A DNA stretch of 64,000 bases. It comes from UBA1413 sp964650525. GTDB lineage: Bacteria > Bacteroidota > Bacteroidia > Bacteroidales > Prolixibacteraceae. Below the pieces are notes generated by a model. It did no database searches. It was not told the origin of the DNA and was given only the letters and a program-made list of their open reading frames with translations. Where the stretch lies: contig CAZYUA010000019.1 of NCBI GenBank assembly GCA_964650525.1, forward strand, positions 20,122-84,121. The letters run 5' to 3'. Positions within the stretch are counted from its first letter, which is position 1; each line of letters opens with the position of its first letter. A program made the translations under genes and the position numbers. Shown one piece after another: positions 23,743 to 33,225 of this stretch.

Positions 23743-26369
23743 CAGAAAAGGGTCATCTGGCTGGCATCCTCATTGGATGGCCGTTCTATTTCAAAAGGAA
23801 TATCATCAAACCCGGAACTCCCGGGTTCTTCCGTTTCTGTGTCAGACTGCACGTCGTGTTCATCTTTGATTACGGGCTCCAGCTCAACGACATTTTCAAC
23901 ATAAAAATGGGACAGTCTCTTTCCTTTTGCTTTCCAGCTTTTTATGCCGATGAATTCGGCCACCTCAATGATCTCGTTTTCACGGTCGCTGTTTTTACCC
24001 CCGAATTCAATTTCAAAACGCGGATACCGCACCCAGGTAACACTCACCAGCTTGTTCGCGGCGTTTTCACCGATGAACCGGATGGGTTTGTTCAGCGTTT
24101 CTTCGATTTCAAACCGCTTCACATAATAAAAATCCAGTTCTGCATCAAAATAGATGACCGACAGGATTTTACCAGGATCGAATTTTTCTATCGCCAGGAT
24201 ACCGGGTTCGAAATGGTTGTTCAGATCGTAGGTATACAATTGATACTCTCCGCTTTTGTACACAACCAGGATTTTGTCTTCACCGGAAAATTCACCGAGG
24301 TATTTTCCTCTCTTGTCGGCATTGAGCCTGAGAACATCGGGATCGAACCAAACCTTCAGTCCGCCCAGGGTTGAGATTCCCCGTTCGTGAAGGGTTATTT
24401 TGTGAACTTCGTATTTTGTAAGGATGTTGCCCATGGATTGCCGGCCCTTGATGGTAAGGTCCCCCATATCCACCTCAAATACCAGCTTTTTTATGCGGGG
24501 TTTGGGTTTGAGGAATACCTTCAGTACTTCGGCCTCGCCATTGGGATTGGAAGAAAAATAGATAACCCTGGAGCCTTTGGTGCCCATCGTGATGTCGTAC
24601 TCTTTATCGCGTGTCACACCTGTCACTGAAAACCGTTTCATGTACGAAAAACCGGTTTTCCCGTCGCGGTATACTACGTTGAACACGGTACGGGTATCGT
24701 CTCTGCGGAACACATCCAAATGCATTACATTTTTGCCGATGAATGCTTTGTCGCTTACCCGGGTAACAAAATAGGTACCGTCGCGCCTGAAAATGATGAT
24801 ATCGTCGATGTCGGAGCAATCGCAAACATATTCAGCCTTTTTGAGCCCCATACCGGCAAATCCTTCGACCCTGTCGATGTACAATTTTTCGTTGGCCACG
24901 ACTACCTTGGCAGCAACGATATTTTCGAAGGACCGGATTTCGGTGCGTCGTTCCCTTCCTCTGCCGTATTTGGTTTTCAGCCTGACGAACCAATCTATGG
25001 TATAGGGAATGATTCGGACAATGTGTCCTTTCACCTCTTCAATTTCCTCCTGGAGGGCCAGAAGATAATCGGCAGCTTTGTCGGCGTTGAATTTGAGTAT
25101 CCGTGCCATTCTGATTTCCATCAGGCGGAGAATGTCTTCACGGGTCACCTCCCGGCGGAGTTTCTGTTTCCAGGGTTCCAACCTTTTATCTACATGGTCA
25201 ACAGCCTGGTCCATTGTCCCGGCCCCCTCAAAATCCTTATCCTTGTAGATCCGTTTCTCGATAAAGATCTTTTCCAGGGAGGCAAAGTGCCAGGCCTCTT
25301 CGAGTTCACTTTTCCGGATCCCGAGTTCCAGTTTCAGCAACTCCAGGGTTGAGTTAACCGATTTTTTCAGAATATCGGAAACGCAGATGAAGGCAGGTTT
25401 GTCGTTTTCGATGATGCAGGCATTGGGGCTCAGGGAAACCTCACAGTCGGTAAAGGCATAAAGGGCGTCGATGGTTTTATCGGACGATACGCCGGGGGCC
25501 AGGTGAACCAGGATCTCAACATGGGCAGCAGTATTGTCGTCGATTTTCCGGATCTTGATTTTCCCTTTTTCGTTGGCTTTCAGAATCGACTCGATGATGG
25601 TGGTTGTCGTCTTACCAAAGGGTATCTCACTAATCACCAGTGTTTTACTATCCCTCTTTTCGATTTTGGCTCTTACCTTGATCACTCCTCCCCTGAGACC
25701 ATCGTTGTATTTGGAAACATCTACAGATCCGCCGGTTGGAAAGTCGGGGTAGAGGATAAAGGATTCCTCTTTGAGGAATGCCACGGCGGCATCCAGAATA
25801 TCGTTGAAATTATGGGGAAAAATCTTGGAAGCCAGTCCGACGGCAATACCGTCGACGCCCTGGGCGAGCAGGAGAGGAAATTTGGCCGGCAGGGTTACCG
25901 GTTCCTTTTTGCGGCCGTCGTAGGAGAGTTTCCAATCGGTGGTTTTAGGATTGAAGAGTACCTCGAGGGCGAATTTGGAGAGCCGGGCTTCGATATACCG
26001 GGGAGCAGCGGCGCCGTCGCCTGTCAGCAGGTTGCCCCAGTTACCCTGGGTTTCAATCAGAAGATCTTTTTGTCCCAACTGTACCAGGGCATCGCCGATG
26101 GAAGCATCTCCATGGGGATGGTATTGCATGGTCTGCCCGATGATGTTGGCAACCTTGTTGAACCGTCCGTCGTCCATTTCCCGCATAGCATGCAGTATAC
26201 GGCGCTGTACCGGTTTCAATCCATCAATGACATACGGGACTGCCCGCTCAAGGATCACGTACGACGCGTAATCCATAAACCAGTCACGGTACATCCCCGA
26301 CAGGTAGGTTATCTCTTCCTTCGGGGTTTCAGGTTTACCCTCCTGAACAGGTTCAATATTCTCCGACAT
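23742..26369 (-). CDS. parC: DNA topoisomerase IV subunit A
   Basis: Breakage-reunion subunit of topoisomerase IV, which decatenates and relaxes DNA. 875 residues. The N-terminal winged-helix/tower region has YVILERAVPYVIDGLKPVQRRIL, YHPHGDAS and the catalytic Tyr125 in APRYIEARL. A long C-terminal domain follows, with the irregular beta-pinwheel repeats typical of the family. It lacks a clean GyrA-box, and its neighbour at 26467 is the B subunit, so topoisomerase IV and not gyrase is the better call. The last residues (SNEDASQMTLF) are acidic and hydrophobic. Operon order: B subunit, A subunit, aroK, with the A start 97 bases beyond the B stop. Confidence 0.93.
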   Translation of the reverse strand: MSENIEPVQEGKPETPKEEITYLSGMYRDWFMDYASYVILERAVPYVIDGLKPVQRRILHAMREMDDGRFNKVANIIGQTMQYHPHGDASIGDALVQLGQKDLLIETQGNWGNLLTGDGAAAPRYIEARLSKFALEVLFNPKTTDWKLSYDGRKKEPVTLPAKFPLLLAQGVDGIAVGLASKIFPHNFNDILDAAVAFLKEESFILYPDFPTGGSVDVSKYNDGLRGGVIKVRAKIEKRDSKTLVISEIPFGKTTTTIIESILKANEKGKIKIRKIDDNTAAHVEILVHLAPGVSSDKTIDALYAFTDCEVSLSPNACIIENDKPAFICVSDILKKSVNSTLELLKLELGIRKSELEEAWHFASLEKIFIEKRIYKDKDFEGAGTMDQAVDHVDKRLEPWKQKLRREVTREDILRLMEIRMARILKFNADKAADYLLALQEEIEEVKGHIVRIIPYTIDWFVRLKTKYGRGRERRTEIRSFENIVAAKVVVANEKLYIDRVEGFAGMGLKKAEYVCDCSDIDDIIIFRRDGTYFVTRVSDKAFIGKNVMHLDVFRRDDTRTVFNVVYRDGKTGFSYMKRFSVTGVTRDKEYDITMGTKGSRVIYFSSNPNGEAEVLKVFLKPKPRIKKLVFEVDMGDLTIKGRQSMGNILTKYEVHKITLHERGISTLGGLKVWFDPDVLRLNADKRGKYLGEFSGEDKILVVYKSGEYQLYTYDLNNHFEPGILAIEKFDPGKILSVIYFDAELDFYYVKRFEIEETLNKPIRFIGENAANKLVSVTWVRYPRFEIEFGGKNSDRENEIIEVAEFIGIKSWKAKGKRLSHFYVENVVELEPVIKDEHDVQSDTETEEPGSSGFDDIPFEIERPSNEDASQMTLF

Positions 26370-26466
26370 AAGACAGATAGCCGGCAGTCTGCTTTTCAGG
26401 GCAAACCGGAATGACCGGCCTTTTTACACATTAATTGAAATACTATTGGGTGGATCAGGCAGGGTT

Positions 26467-28302
26467 TTACGCAACCTCATCCTTTTCTACATATAGGTTA
26501 TCGATGATGAAATCCTGCCGTTCCGGGGTGTTTTTTCCCATATAGAATTCGAGCATCTGGGTAACCGATTCGTGTTTTTTCATTTGAACAGGGTCCAGGC
26601 GCATACCGCTGCCGATAAAATGCTGAAACTCATCGGGGGAGATCTCTCCCAGCCCTTTAAACCTGGTGATTTCCGGATTTCCTTTCAGGGTGTTGATGGC
26701 TTCGTTTTTTTCCTCCCCGGAATAGCAGTAAAAGGTCTGTTTTTTATTGCGAACCCGGAAAAGGGGGGTTTGCAGGATGAAAACATGTCCTTTCCGGATC
26801 AGTTCAGGAAAGAACTGGAGGAAGAAGGTGATCAGCAGGAGGCGGATGTGCATTCCGTCCACGTCGGCATCGGTGGCGATAATCACCCGGGCATAGCGGA
26901 GATCATCGATGCTGTCTTCGATATTGAGAGCAGCCTGGAGCAGGTTGAACTCTTCGTTTTCATACACCACTTTTTTGGAGAGGCCAAAGGTATTCAGGGG
27001 TTTTCCCTTGAGGCTGAAGACCGCCTGGGTGTCTACATCGCGCGATTTGGTAATGGAACCGCTGGCAGAATCTCCCTCGGTAATGAAAATGCAGGTCTCT
27101 TCGCGCTTTTCATCAGAGTCGGTGAGATGAATCCGGCAGTCGCGCAGCTTCCGGTTATGGAGATTGGACTTTTTGGCACGGGCTTTGGCAATTTTCTTGA
27201 TGCCGGTGATGGCTTTTCTTTCCCTTTCCGCATCCTGAATGCGGTGCAGCAGTATATCAGCGGTATCCGGGTTTTTGTGGAGGTAATTATCCAGCTCTTT
27301 CTGTACAAAATTAAACACGTGGGTTCTGACCGTCGGACCTTCCGGCCCCATATCCCGCGATCCCAGTTTGGTTTTCGTCTGCGACTCGAACACCGGTTCT
27401 TCAACCTTGATACTAATGGCGGCAACTATAGAAGCCCGGATATCGGAGGGTTCAAAATCTTTTTTATAAAACTCCCGGATGGTTTTCACCAGAACTTCCC
27501 GGAAAGCCTGCAGGTGAGTTCCTCCCTGGCTGGTATGCTGACCGTTGACAAACGAATAGTAGTCTTCTCCATACTGGTTGCCATGGGTGATGGCCACCTC
27601 GATGTCGTCGCCCCGCAAATGGATGATCGGATAGAGGGGTTCTGCTTCCAGGTTATCTTCCAGGAGATCGCGCAAACCGTTGCGCGAAATAAACTTCTGT
27701 CCGTTGAATTCGATGATGAGGCCGGCATTCAGGAAGGAATAATTCTTCATCATGTTCTGGACATGATCGCTGATGTACCGGTAATTTCTGAAGATGGTTT
27801 CGTCGGGGCGGAAGGTGACCAGGGTTCCGTTCGCCTCATCAGTGGCGACCAGTGGGTGGTCCTCCATCTGAATACCCCTGGTAAACCGGATCTCTTTGGC
27901 CTGACCATCGCGGATCGCACGAATGGAAAAGTCGGCTGACAAAGCATTTACAGCCTTGACGCCCACGCCATTCAGCCCCACCGATTTCTTGAAGACCTGT
28001 GAATCGTATTTGGCGCCGGTGTTCATTTTGCTTACGGCATCTGCCAGTTTACCCAGGGGAATTCCTCTTCCGTAATCCCTGACAGTGACGATTTCCTGGT
28101 CTATGCGGACTTCGATCTTTTTTCCGAACCCCATCATAAACTCATCGACCGAGTTATCAAGCACCTCTTTCAGCAGGACATAGATCCCATCGTCGGCAGC
28201 GGTACCATCGCCGAGTTTGCCGATGTACATTCCCGGCCGTTTCCGGATATGCTCCTGCCAGTCCAGGGTAGTAATGGTACTTTCATCATACACAGCCGTC
28301 AT
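26467..28302 (-). CDS. parE: DNA topoisomerase IV subunit B
   Basis: ATPase subunit of topoisomerase IV. 611 residues from the ATG at 28302. The GHKL ATPase region shows EHIRKRPGMYIG, LLKEVLDNSVDEF and VTVRDYGRGIP; the TOPRIM domain shows ITEGDSASGS and DADVDGMHIRLLL. A longer frame to a TTG at 28323 begins inside the TATATTTG promoter box (28321-28328), so the ATG is favoured. Co-transcribed with the A subunit and aroK. Confidence 0.94.
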   Translation of the reverse strand: MTAVYDESTITTLDWQEHIRKRPGMYIGKLGDGTAADDGIYVLLKEVLDNSVDEFMMGFGKKIEVRIDQEIVTVRDYGRGIPLGKLADAVSKMNTGAKYDSQVFKKSVGLNGVGVKAVNALSADFSIRAIRDGQAKEIRFTRGIQMEDHPLVATDEANGTLVTFRPDETIFRNYRYISDHVQNMMKNYSFLNAGLIIEFNGQKFISRNGLRDLLEDNLEAEPLYPIIHLRGDDIEVAITHGNQYGEDYYSFVNGQHTSQGGTHLQAFREVLVKTIREFYKKDFEPSDIRASIVAAISIKVEEPVFESQTKTKLGSRDMGPEGPTVRTHVFNFVQKELDNYLHKNPDTADILLHRIQDAERERKAITGIKKIAKARAKKSNLHNRKLRDCRIHLTDSDEKREETCIFITEGDSASGSITKSRDVDTQAVFSLKGKPLNTFGLSKKVVYENEEFNLLQAALNIEDSIDDLRYARVIIATDADVDGMHIRLLLITFFLQFFPELIRKGHVFILQTPLFRVRNKKQTFYCYSGEEKNEAINTLKGNPEITRFKGLGEISPDEFQHFIGSGMRLDPVQMKKHESVTQMLEFYMGKNTPERQDFIIDNLYVEKDEVA

Positions 28303-28320
28303 ATACCGGGAATTTTGATG

Positions 28321-28328
28321 CAAATATA
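28321..28328 (-). promoter_or_regulatory. -7 promoter element of the parE-parC-aroK operon
   Basis: The minus strand reads TATATTTG, an exact TAnnTTTG match, ending 18 bases upstream of the parE ATG. No clear -33 box. Confidence 0.55.
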
Positions 28329-28394
28329 ACGAAAAGGAGAGCCGGTGAAGATTCCTGAGAAATCAGTAATGAACAGGGTCCGGTTGATAAAGTT

Positions 28395-29087
28395 CTATAA
28401 CAGATTGTATTTGTGAAGGATATAGGAAGCCAGCAGGGCGGTGGCGGTGACGGTGGCGAGGGTTAACAGGATCATGGAGGCTTCCCGGTTGCTCATCCGG
28501 TTTTTTTCGATCCTTGGGCTGCCGCTGTAAAAAAGACTGGTTTCCACGAGCTGTATGATTTTATAGAAGAGGAAGCCGGTAACGGCTCCCAGGAGCCAGC
28601 CGCCCACGATGTCGAGGGGAAAATGAGCCCCGGTGTATATCCGCGACCAGGAGACCAGCAAGGCCCAGGAAAAGACCGGCCAGAAGCTGATGTGGTTCCT
28701 GAAAATCAGGGCAGTGAGGGTCAGTACATAAGCCACATTGGCCGCATGGGAAGAAACAAAGCCGTAAAGGCCTCCCGGCTTCAGCACCAGGTGGGTCATC
28801 GCCTGTAAGGCAGGATCGTGACCGGGCCGGAGCCGTTGGAACCCATCCTTGATCCACCCCGAAACCTGATCACTGACAACCAGTCCTGCCACCAGAATTA
28901 CCAGCACAATCCATCCTTTGCTTCTGTAATTCCTGAAAATGGTTACCAGAAGCACAAAATAAAAAGGAATCCAGGTTTCTTTCCTGGTAAAAAAAAGCAT
29001 GGCACTGTCCCAAAAGGGAGTATGGCCGCTATTCAGAAGCAGGAACAGATTGCTGTCGAACCGGAGCAGAGCATCGAAGAGGTTCAT
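28395..29087 (-). CDS. PAP2-family membrane phosphatase
   Basis: 230-residue integral membrane phosphatase with several TM segments. The three PAP2 motifs are present: KDGFQRLRP, VSSHAAN (the PSGH-type motif with Ser in place of Pro-Ser-Gly) and SRIYTGAHFPLDIVGG. The family dephosphorylates lipid phosphates such as undecaprenyl diphosphate or phosphatidic acid. Its start follows the obgE stop directly (TAAATG), so the two are translated from one transcript. The exact lipid substrate is not determined. Confidence 0.9.
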   Translation of the reverse strand: MNLFDALLRFDSNLFLLLNSGHTPFWDSAMLFFTRKETWIPFYFVLLVTIFRNYRSKGWIVLVILVAGLVVSDQVSGWIKDGFQRLRPGHDPALQAMTHLVLKPGGLYGFVSSHAANVAYVLTLTALIFRNHISFWPVFSWALLVSWSRIYTGAHFPLDIVGGWLLGAVTGFLFYKIIQLVETSLFYSGSPRIEKNRMSNREASMILLTLATVTATALLASYILHKYNLL

Positions 29088-30080
29088 TTACGCATTGTTA
29101 AGCATATCCCAGATAGTGTCTTTAAGCCGGACCAGGTTGAATCCGGTGACAGAGGAAAAAAAGAGATGCGGGATGCCCGGCAGCTGCCGGGAGATCTCGG
29201 TCATCAGTTCCCCGTCGAGCATATCGCATTTGCTGATGGTGAGCAATCGCTGTTTATCGAGCAGTTCCGGGTTGTATTTGCCGAGTTCATCGAGGAGTAT
29301 CTGGTATTCGCGCAGGTAATCCCGGCTGTCGGCAGGAATCAGGAACAGGAGCATGGCATTCCGTTCGATATGGCGCAGAAACTGCAAACCGAGACCTTTT
29401 CCGAGGTGGGCCCCTTCGATAATGCCCGGAATATCTGCCATGACGAACGAACGGTGGTCGCGATAGCTGACAATACCCACATTTGGGACGAGGGTTGTAA
29501 ACGGGTAATCAGCAATTTTAGGTTTTGCTGCGGAGACTACAGAAAGGAGGGTTGATTTTCCGGAACTGGGGAATCCGACCAGGCCGACATCTGCCAGGAT
29601 TTTCAGTTCGAGGAATACCCATTTCTCGATACCGGGTTCTCCGGGCTGGGCAAAGCGGGGGGTTTGCAAGGTCGGCGATTTGAAATGGGTGTTCCCCAGT
29701 CCGCCCCGGCCTCCCGGGAAAAGGATGCTGGTTTCTTTGTCGTGGGTGATTTCCAGCAGGAGTTCTCCGGTTTCGGCATCACGGACTACCGTTCCCAGGG
29801 GAACTTCAATAATTTTATCTTCGCCGCCGGCACCGAAGCTGCACTGTTTGCCGCCCTGTTCGCCATGACCGGCACGGAAATGCCGGTGGTATTTCAGATG
29901 GAGAAGCGTCCACATTTGTGAATTCCCTTTCAGGATGATGTGCCCGCCGCGTCCGCCGTCTCCGCCATCAGGCCCTCCTTTGGGTTCGAACTTTTCACGC
30001 CGGAGATGAGCCGATCCTGCCCCTCCATTGCCGGAACGGCAATAGATCTTCACAAGATCTACAAAATTGGATTCAGCCAT
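29088..30080 (-). CDS. obgE: GTPase Obg
   Basis: Essential Obg/CgtA GTPase acting on the large ribosomal subunit and in stress control. 330 residues. The Gly-rich N-terminal Obg fold is clear (GGAGSAHLRREKFEPKGG and DGGDGGRGGHI), followed by the G-domain with G1 (GFPSSGKSTLL), G3 (DIPGIIEGAH) and G4 (TISKCD). The extra C-terminal OCT domain of some orthologues is absent, which is normal. Downstream gene: PAP2, with no gap. Upstream: adk, 60 bases away. Confidence 0.96.
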   Translation of the reverse strand: MAESNFVDLVKIYCRSGNGGAGSAHLRREKFEPKGGPDGGDGGRGGHIILKGNSQMWTLLHLKYHRHFRAGHGEQGGKQCSFGAGGEDKIIEVPLGTVVRDAETGELLLEITHDKETSILFPGGRGGLGNTHFKSPTLQTPRFAQPGEPGIEKWVFLELKILADVGLVGFPSSGKSTLLSVVSAAKPKIADYPFTTLVPNVGIVSYRDHRSFVMADIPGIIEGAHLGKGLGLQFLRHIERNAMLLFLIPADSRDYLREYQILLDELGKYNPELLDKQRLLTISKCDMLDGELMTEISRQLPGIPHLFFSSVTGFNLVRLKDTIWDMLNNA

Positions 30081-30140
30081 CTTATGCTATCATAAAGGTT
30101 CTGAGCCGGAGTTCCCTGCCCAAGCCGGCACCCCGGGGCA

Positions 30141-30719
30141 TTACTTCATTAACTGGTCCACCCTGCTCATCAGCCGGTCTGCTATTTCAGAAATGGTGCC
30201 CATACCGTCAATGCCGAAAAATTTGCCCTGCTGATTGTAATATTCAATCAGAGGGGCTGTTTTTTCACGGTACACCTGGATGCGGTTCTCAATCACTGAG
30301 CAGTCCTGGTCGTCGGCTCTGCCCGACACTAAACCCCTTCCCAGCAACCGGTCTATCAGTTCCTGGTGTTCAACCTCCAGGGAGAGCATTCCCGAAATGG
30401 GTGTTCCGTTTTCATTGAGGAGGGCATCCAGGGCCTGGGCCTGGGCAACGGTCCGCGGGAAGCCGTCAAAAATGAAACCCCGGGCTTCCCGGTTGGTTTC
30501 CAGTTTACTGCGGATCATTCCGATTACCACACTGTCGGGTACCAGTTCCCCTTTGTCCATATAGTGGCGGGCTTCAAGGCCCAGAGGGGTTCCGGCTGCC
30601 GTCTCACTTCGCAGGAGATCGCCTGTGGACAGATGAATTAACCCATAAGACCGGATCAGAAATTCAGCCTGAGTACCCTTGCCTGCACCGGGAGGGCCAA
30701 ATAAAACAAGATTCAGCAT
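30141..30719 (-). CDS. adk: Adenylate kinase
   Basis: Interconverts ATP+AMP and 2 ADP. 192 residues, the short form without a zinc-binding lid. Visible: P-loop FGPPGAGKGTQAEFL, STGDLLR (AMP-binding), FDGFPRTVAQAQAL, and the lid-side GRADDQ. Complete and normal. It lies in a cluster with hpt and obgE, 12 bases after the hpt stop. Confidence 0.96.
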   Translation of the reverse strand: MLNLVLFGPPGAGKGTQAEFLIRSYGLIHLSTGDLLRSETAAGTPLGLEARHYMDKGELVPDSVVIGMIRSKLETNREARGFIFDGFPRTVAQAQALDALLNENGTPISGMLSLEVEHQELIDRLLGRGLVSGRADDQDCSVIENRIQVYREKTAPLIEYYNQQGKFFGIDGMGTISEIADRLMSRVDQLMK

Positions 30720-30731
30720 AATCGTATTTGT

Positions 30732-31271
30732 TTAACCTACAATCGAATAGATATCCGGAAGGTTCCGGCCATACCCATCATAATCGAGACCGAAACCGAC
30801 AATGAAATCATTGGGAATCTCCATTCCTACATAATCGAGGGTCACTTGCTTGATGAGGGCATCCGGCTTGAGCAGCAAAGAGGCAATTTTGATCTCCCTG
30901 GGATTCTGTTCCTTCAACTGACAGATCATATTTTCAATCGTCCGGCCTGAATCCACAATATCTTCCAGTACAACCACCGTACGGTTTTCGATCACATCGT
31001 TCAGCCCAAGAAGCTGATGGATGACCCCGGTAGAATGGGTCCCATGATAGGAAGCCATCTTTACGAAGGTAATTTCAGCTCCCTCTATCGTTATTCTCCT
31101 GAAAAGTTCAGAAGCAAAAATGAAGGCACCGTTTAATACACAGACAAACAGCGGCTCTTTTCCCTCCAGTTCGCGGTTCATCCTTGCGGCCATCTCTCCG
31201 ATAACCGAAACGATTTTGTCGGCCGGAAGGTACAACCTGAAAACCTTGTCGTGGATTTTAATACTTTTCAC
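30732..31271 (-). CDS. hpt: Hypoxanthine phosphoribosyltransferase
   Basis: Purine salvage: hypoxanthine or guanine with PRPP gives IMP or GMP. The PRPP-binding motif VVVLEDIVDSGRTIENM is present, as is the FVCVLNGAFIFASEL segment. I start it at the GTG at 31271, giving 179 residues and the family's usual N-terminus (VKSIKIHDKVFRLYL). An upstream ATG at 31361 would add 30 unconserved residues and cannot be excluded, because the nearest -7 boxes (31444-31460) lie upstream of both. Gene intact; start uncertain. Confidence 0.93.
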   Translation of the reverse strand: MKSIKIHDKVFRLYLPADKIVSVIGEMAARMNRELEGKEPLFVCVLNGAFIFASELFRRITIEGAEITFVKMASYHGTHSTGVIHQLLGLNDVIENRTVVVLEDIVDSGRTIENMICQLKEQNPREIKIASLLLKPDALIKQVTLDYVGMEIPNDFIVGFGLDYDGYGRNLPDIYSIVG

Positions 31272-31443
31272 TCTAAATGATTTAAGTTCATTTGGCAAAT
31301 GATCTGAAACGCATGCAAATCCAGATGGCACCTCAATCCCTGTGGTCTGGGCACAGAGCATGGAGAAAAAAGGAAATTCCCCGGTATGGAACAGGCAGTA
31401 TGAAGTGCATCTGAAAATTTGTATTTTTACAACTGAACGGGAA

Positions 31444-31460
31444 CAAAAATAACAAAACTA
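31444..31460 (-). promoter_or_regulatory. Two -7 elements upstream of hpt
   Basis: The minus strand reads TAGTTTTG at 31460-31453 and TATTTTTG at 31451-31444, both exact TAnnTTTG matches. They lie about 170 bases before the GTG start chosen for hpt and 83 before the alternative ATG. Confidence 0.4.
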
Positions 31461-31489
31461 TTCAGACACTTTTAAATAAAAAACAGGAC

Positions 31490-31996
31490 ATGACTCCAAT
31501 GGTTAGCATTATTATGGGAAGTAAATCGGATCTGTCGGTTATGGAGGAGGCTGCCAGGCTGCTGGATTCATTTGCCATACCTTTTGAGATGAATGCGTTG
31601 TCGGCACACCGGACTCCCGGTGAGGTGGAAGTGTTTGCCAAATCGGCCCATCAGCGTGGCATCAGGGTGATTATTGCCGGGGCGGGCATGGCGGCGCATC
31701 TCCCGGGAGTCGTGGCATCGCTGACGCCCCTGCCGGTAATCGGTGTTCCCATCAAATCAGGGATGGAAGGCCTGGATTCCCTGCTATCCATGGTGCAGAT
31801 GCCTCCCGGCATTCCGGTGGCTACCGTGGCCGTAAACGGTGCTTATAACGCCGCCCTCCTGGCCGTTCAGATCCTGGCTGCCGGGAATGAGGATCTGATG
31901 CAGAAAATGAAGGAATTTAAGGAAAGTCTCAAGGATAAGGTAGTAAAGGCAAACCAGGAACTGGCCCATATAAAATACCGGTTTAAAACCAACTGA
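31490..31996 (+). CDS. purE: N5-carboxyaminoimidazole ribonucleotide mutase, class I
   Basis: Converts N5-CAIR to CAIR in purine synthesis. 168 residues, normal for class I. Motifs: MGSKSDLSVME, ALSAHRTPGE (the conserved AHRTP), AGAGMAAHLPGV and SLLSMVQMPPGIPVATVAV. The partner carboxylase PurK is not in the window. Divergent from hpt. No promoter box of the usual form was found in the intergenic region. Confidence 0.96.
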   Translation: MTPMVSIIMGSKSDLSVMEEAARLLDSFAIPFEMNALSAHRTPGEVEVFAKSAHQRGIRVIIAGAGMAAHLPGVVASLTPLPVIGVPIKSGMEGLDSLLSMVQMPPGIPVATVAVNGAYNAALLAVQILAAGNEDLMQKMKEFKESLKDKVVKANQELAHIKYRFKTN

Positions 31997-32284
31997 TCAT
32001 GTGGCATACCCCCGGTTTGAAATTGCAGGGGTTCTTCCACTTCGGTCCGCCTTGGTAAAACTCCTTTTGCCGCTATCAAAGCAAGGCACAGGAGGCCGGG
32101 AAGCACATTCCCGCAGTACCACCCGGAAAAACATCTGCCCTGTCGCGCAGGTTTTATCTTCGTTCGGAAAAAGGAAGGGAAAACCCTAAGCCCGGCGCTG
32201 AAATTTTTCATCCGGCCAGCGAAAAATTCCTCAAAAAATCGTATATTGTAATCCCTGAATTACAAAACCGATCCCGATTGCACG

Positions 32285-33109
32285 ATGAGGGAATGGAACG
32301 CAAGGATATTGTTTTTCATTCTGGCGTATGCATTGCCGCGAGGTACCGCGGCGTTTGACAACCGGTTTTCCGGGACGAGGCCGGCTGCCCTGGCAGGGGC
32401 AGTTGTTGCCGTTCCCGGGGAAGAAAGTCTGTTTCACAATGCAGCCGGTATGTCGGCCACGGGCCGGGCGGCTTTCATTCTGCATTACGAATCGGCCTTC
32501 CTGGTAAAGGAGCTGTCGCTAATGGCTGCAGGAGTGGTCTTGCCCTCTCCGTACGGCACTTTCGGAGCCGGCTTGTGCCAGTTTGGCCGGGGCAACTACC
32601 GGGAAACCAAACTGGGTCTCGCCTATACCAAACAACTGGGTCCGAAATGTATTGCTTCCGTTCAGTTTGACTATTTCACCCTCAGGCTGCCTGAAAATCC
32701 GGAACATCCGGCGGTATTAACCTTTGAAACAGGGATCCTGGCAGGCTTCTCACAAGGGAACGTGTGGGGTATTCACCTGTTTAATCCTGCCGGTTTTGCA
32801 TTCCGGACCCCGGGCGGCAGGATCCCGGTTCCCTGGTCGGTACGATGCGGCAACAGCAGGGTTTTCTCCTCCTCGCTGCTTTTCTGCAGTGAAGTGGAAA
32901 AAATCGCAGGCCGGCCGCTGGTCGTGAAAACCGGCACGGAATACGCTCCCCACCCCTCTGTGGTTCTCAGGGCAGGTGTATCAGCAACCCCACTGAAGTT
33001 TGCCGGCGGTGCCGGCTTCCGGGTCGGCCACATCAGAATGGATATTGCCTTCGTATACCAGGGAGTCCTGGGTTTCACCCCTTCAGCCGGGATCCTCTTA
33101 ACTCCTTAA
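32285..33109 (+). CDS. PorV/PorQ-like outer-membrane protein
   Basis: 274 residues with a hydrophobic N-terminus (MREWNARILFFILAYALPRGTA). It then shows FSGTRPAALAGAVVA and ESLFHNAAGMSA, the N-terminal pattern of PorV/PorQ and FadL-like barrels in Bacteroidota. Long stretches of alternating residues follow, ending GILLTP. Probably an outer-membrane barrel, either secretion-associated or a channel. It precedes the helix-hairpin-helix/barrel gene by 116 bases in the same direction, so they may be functionally linked. Family assignment is by pattern only. Confidence 0.65.
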   Translation: MREWNARILFFILAYALPRGTAAFDNRFSGTRPAALAGAVVAVPGEESLFHNAAGMSATGRAAFILHYESAFLVKELSLMAAGVVLPSPYGTFGAGLCQFGRGNYRETKLGLAYTKQLGPKCIASVQFDYFTLRLPENPEHPAVLTFETGILAGFSQGNVWGIHLFNPAGFAFRTPGGRIPVPWSVRCGNSRVFSSSLLFCSEVEKIAGRPLVVKTGTEYAPHPSVVLRAGVSATPLKFAGGAGFRVGHIRMDIAFVYQGVLGFTPSAGILLTP

Positions 33110-33125
33110 AAATGCAATTATGAAC

Positions 33126-33176
33126 TACCCATCTCGTCTAAGACGAGCCCAACCGTGATGATTAACCACATGGGTA
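33126..33176. repeat. Nested inverted repeats before the helix-hairpin-helix gene
   Basis: Outer arms TACCCAT (33126-33132) and ATGGGTA (33170-33176) enclose an inner hairpin CTCGTC-TAA-GACGAG (33133-33147). It lies 17 bases after the PorV-like stop and 50 before the next ATG. No U-tract. It could be an mRNA structure or an attenuator. Confidence 0.4.
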
Positions 33177-33225
33177 AACCCTCTGTTTCACGGAACTGAC
33201 CACTTCAACTTAAAATTTTTAACAG

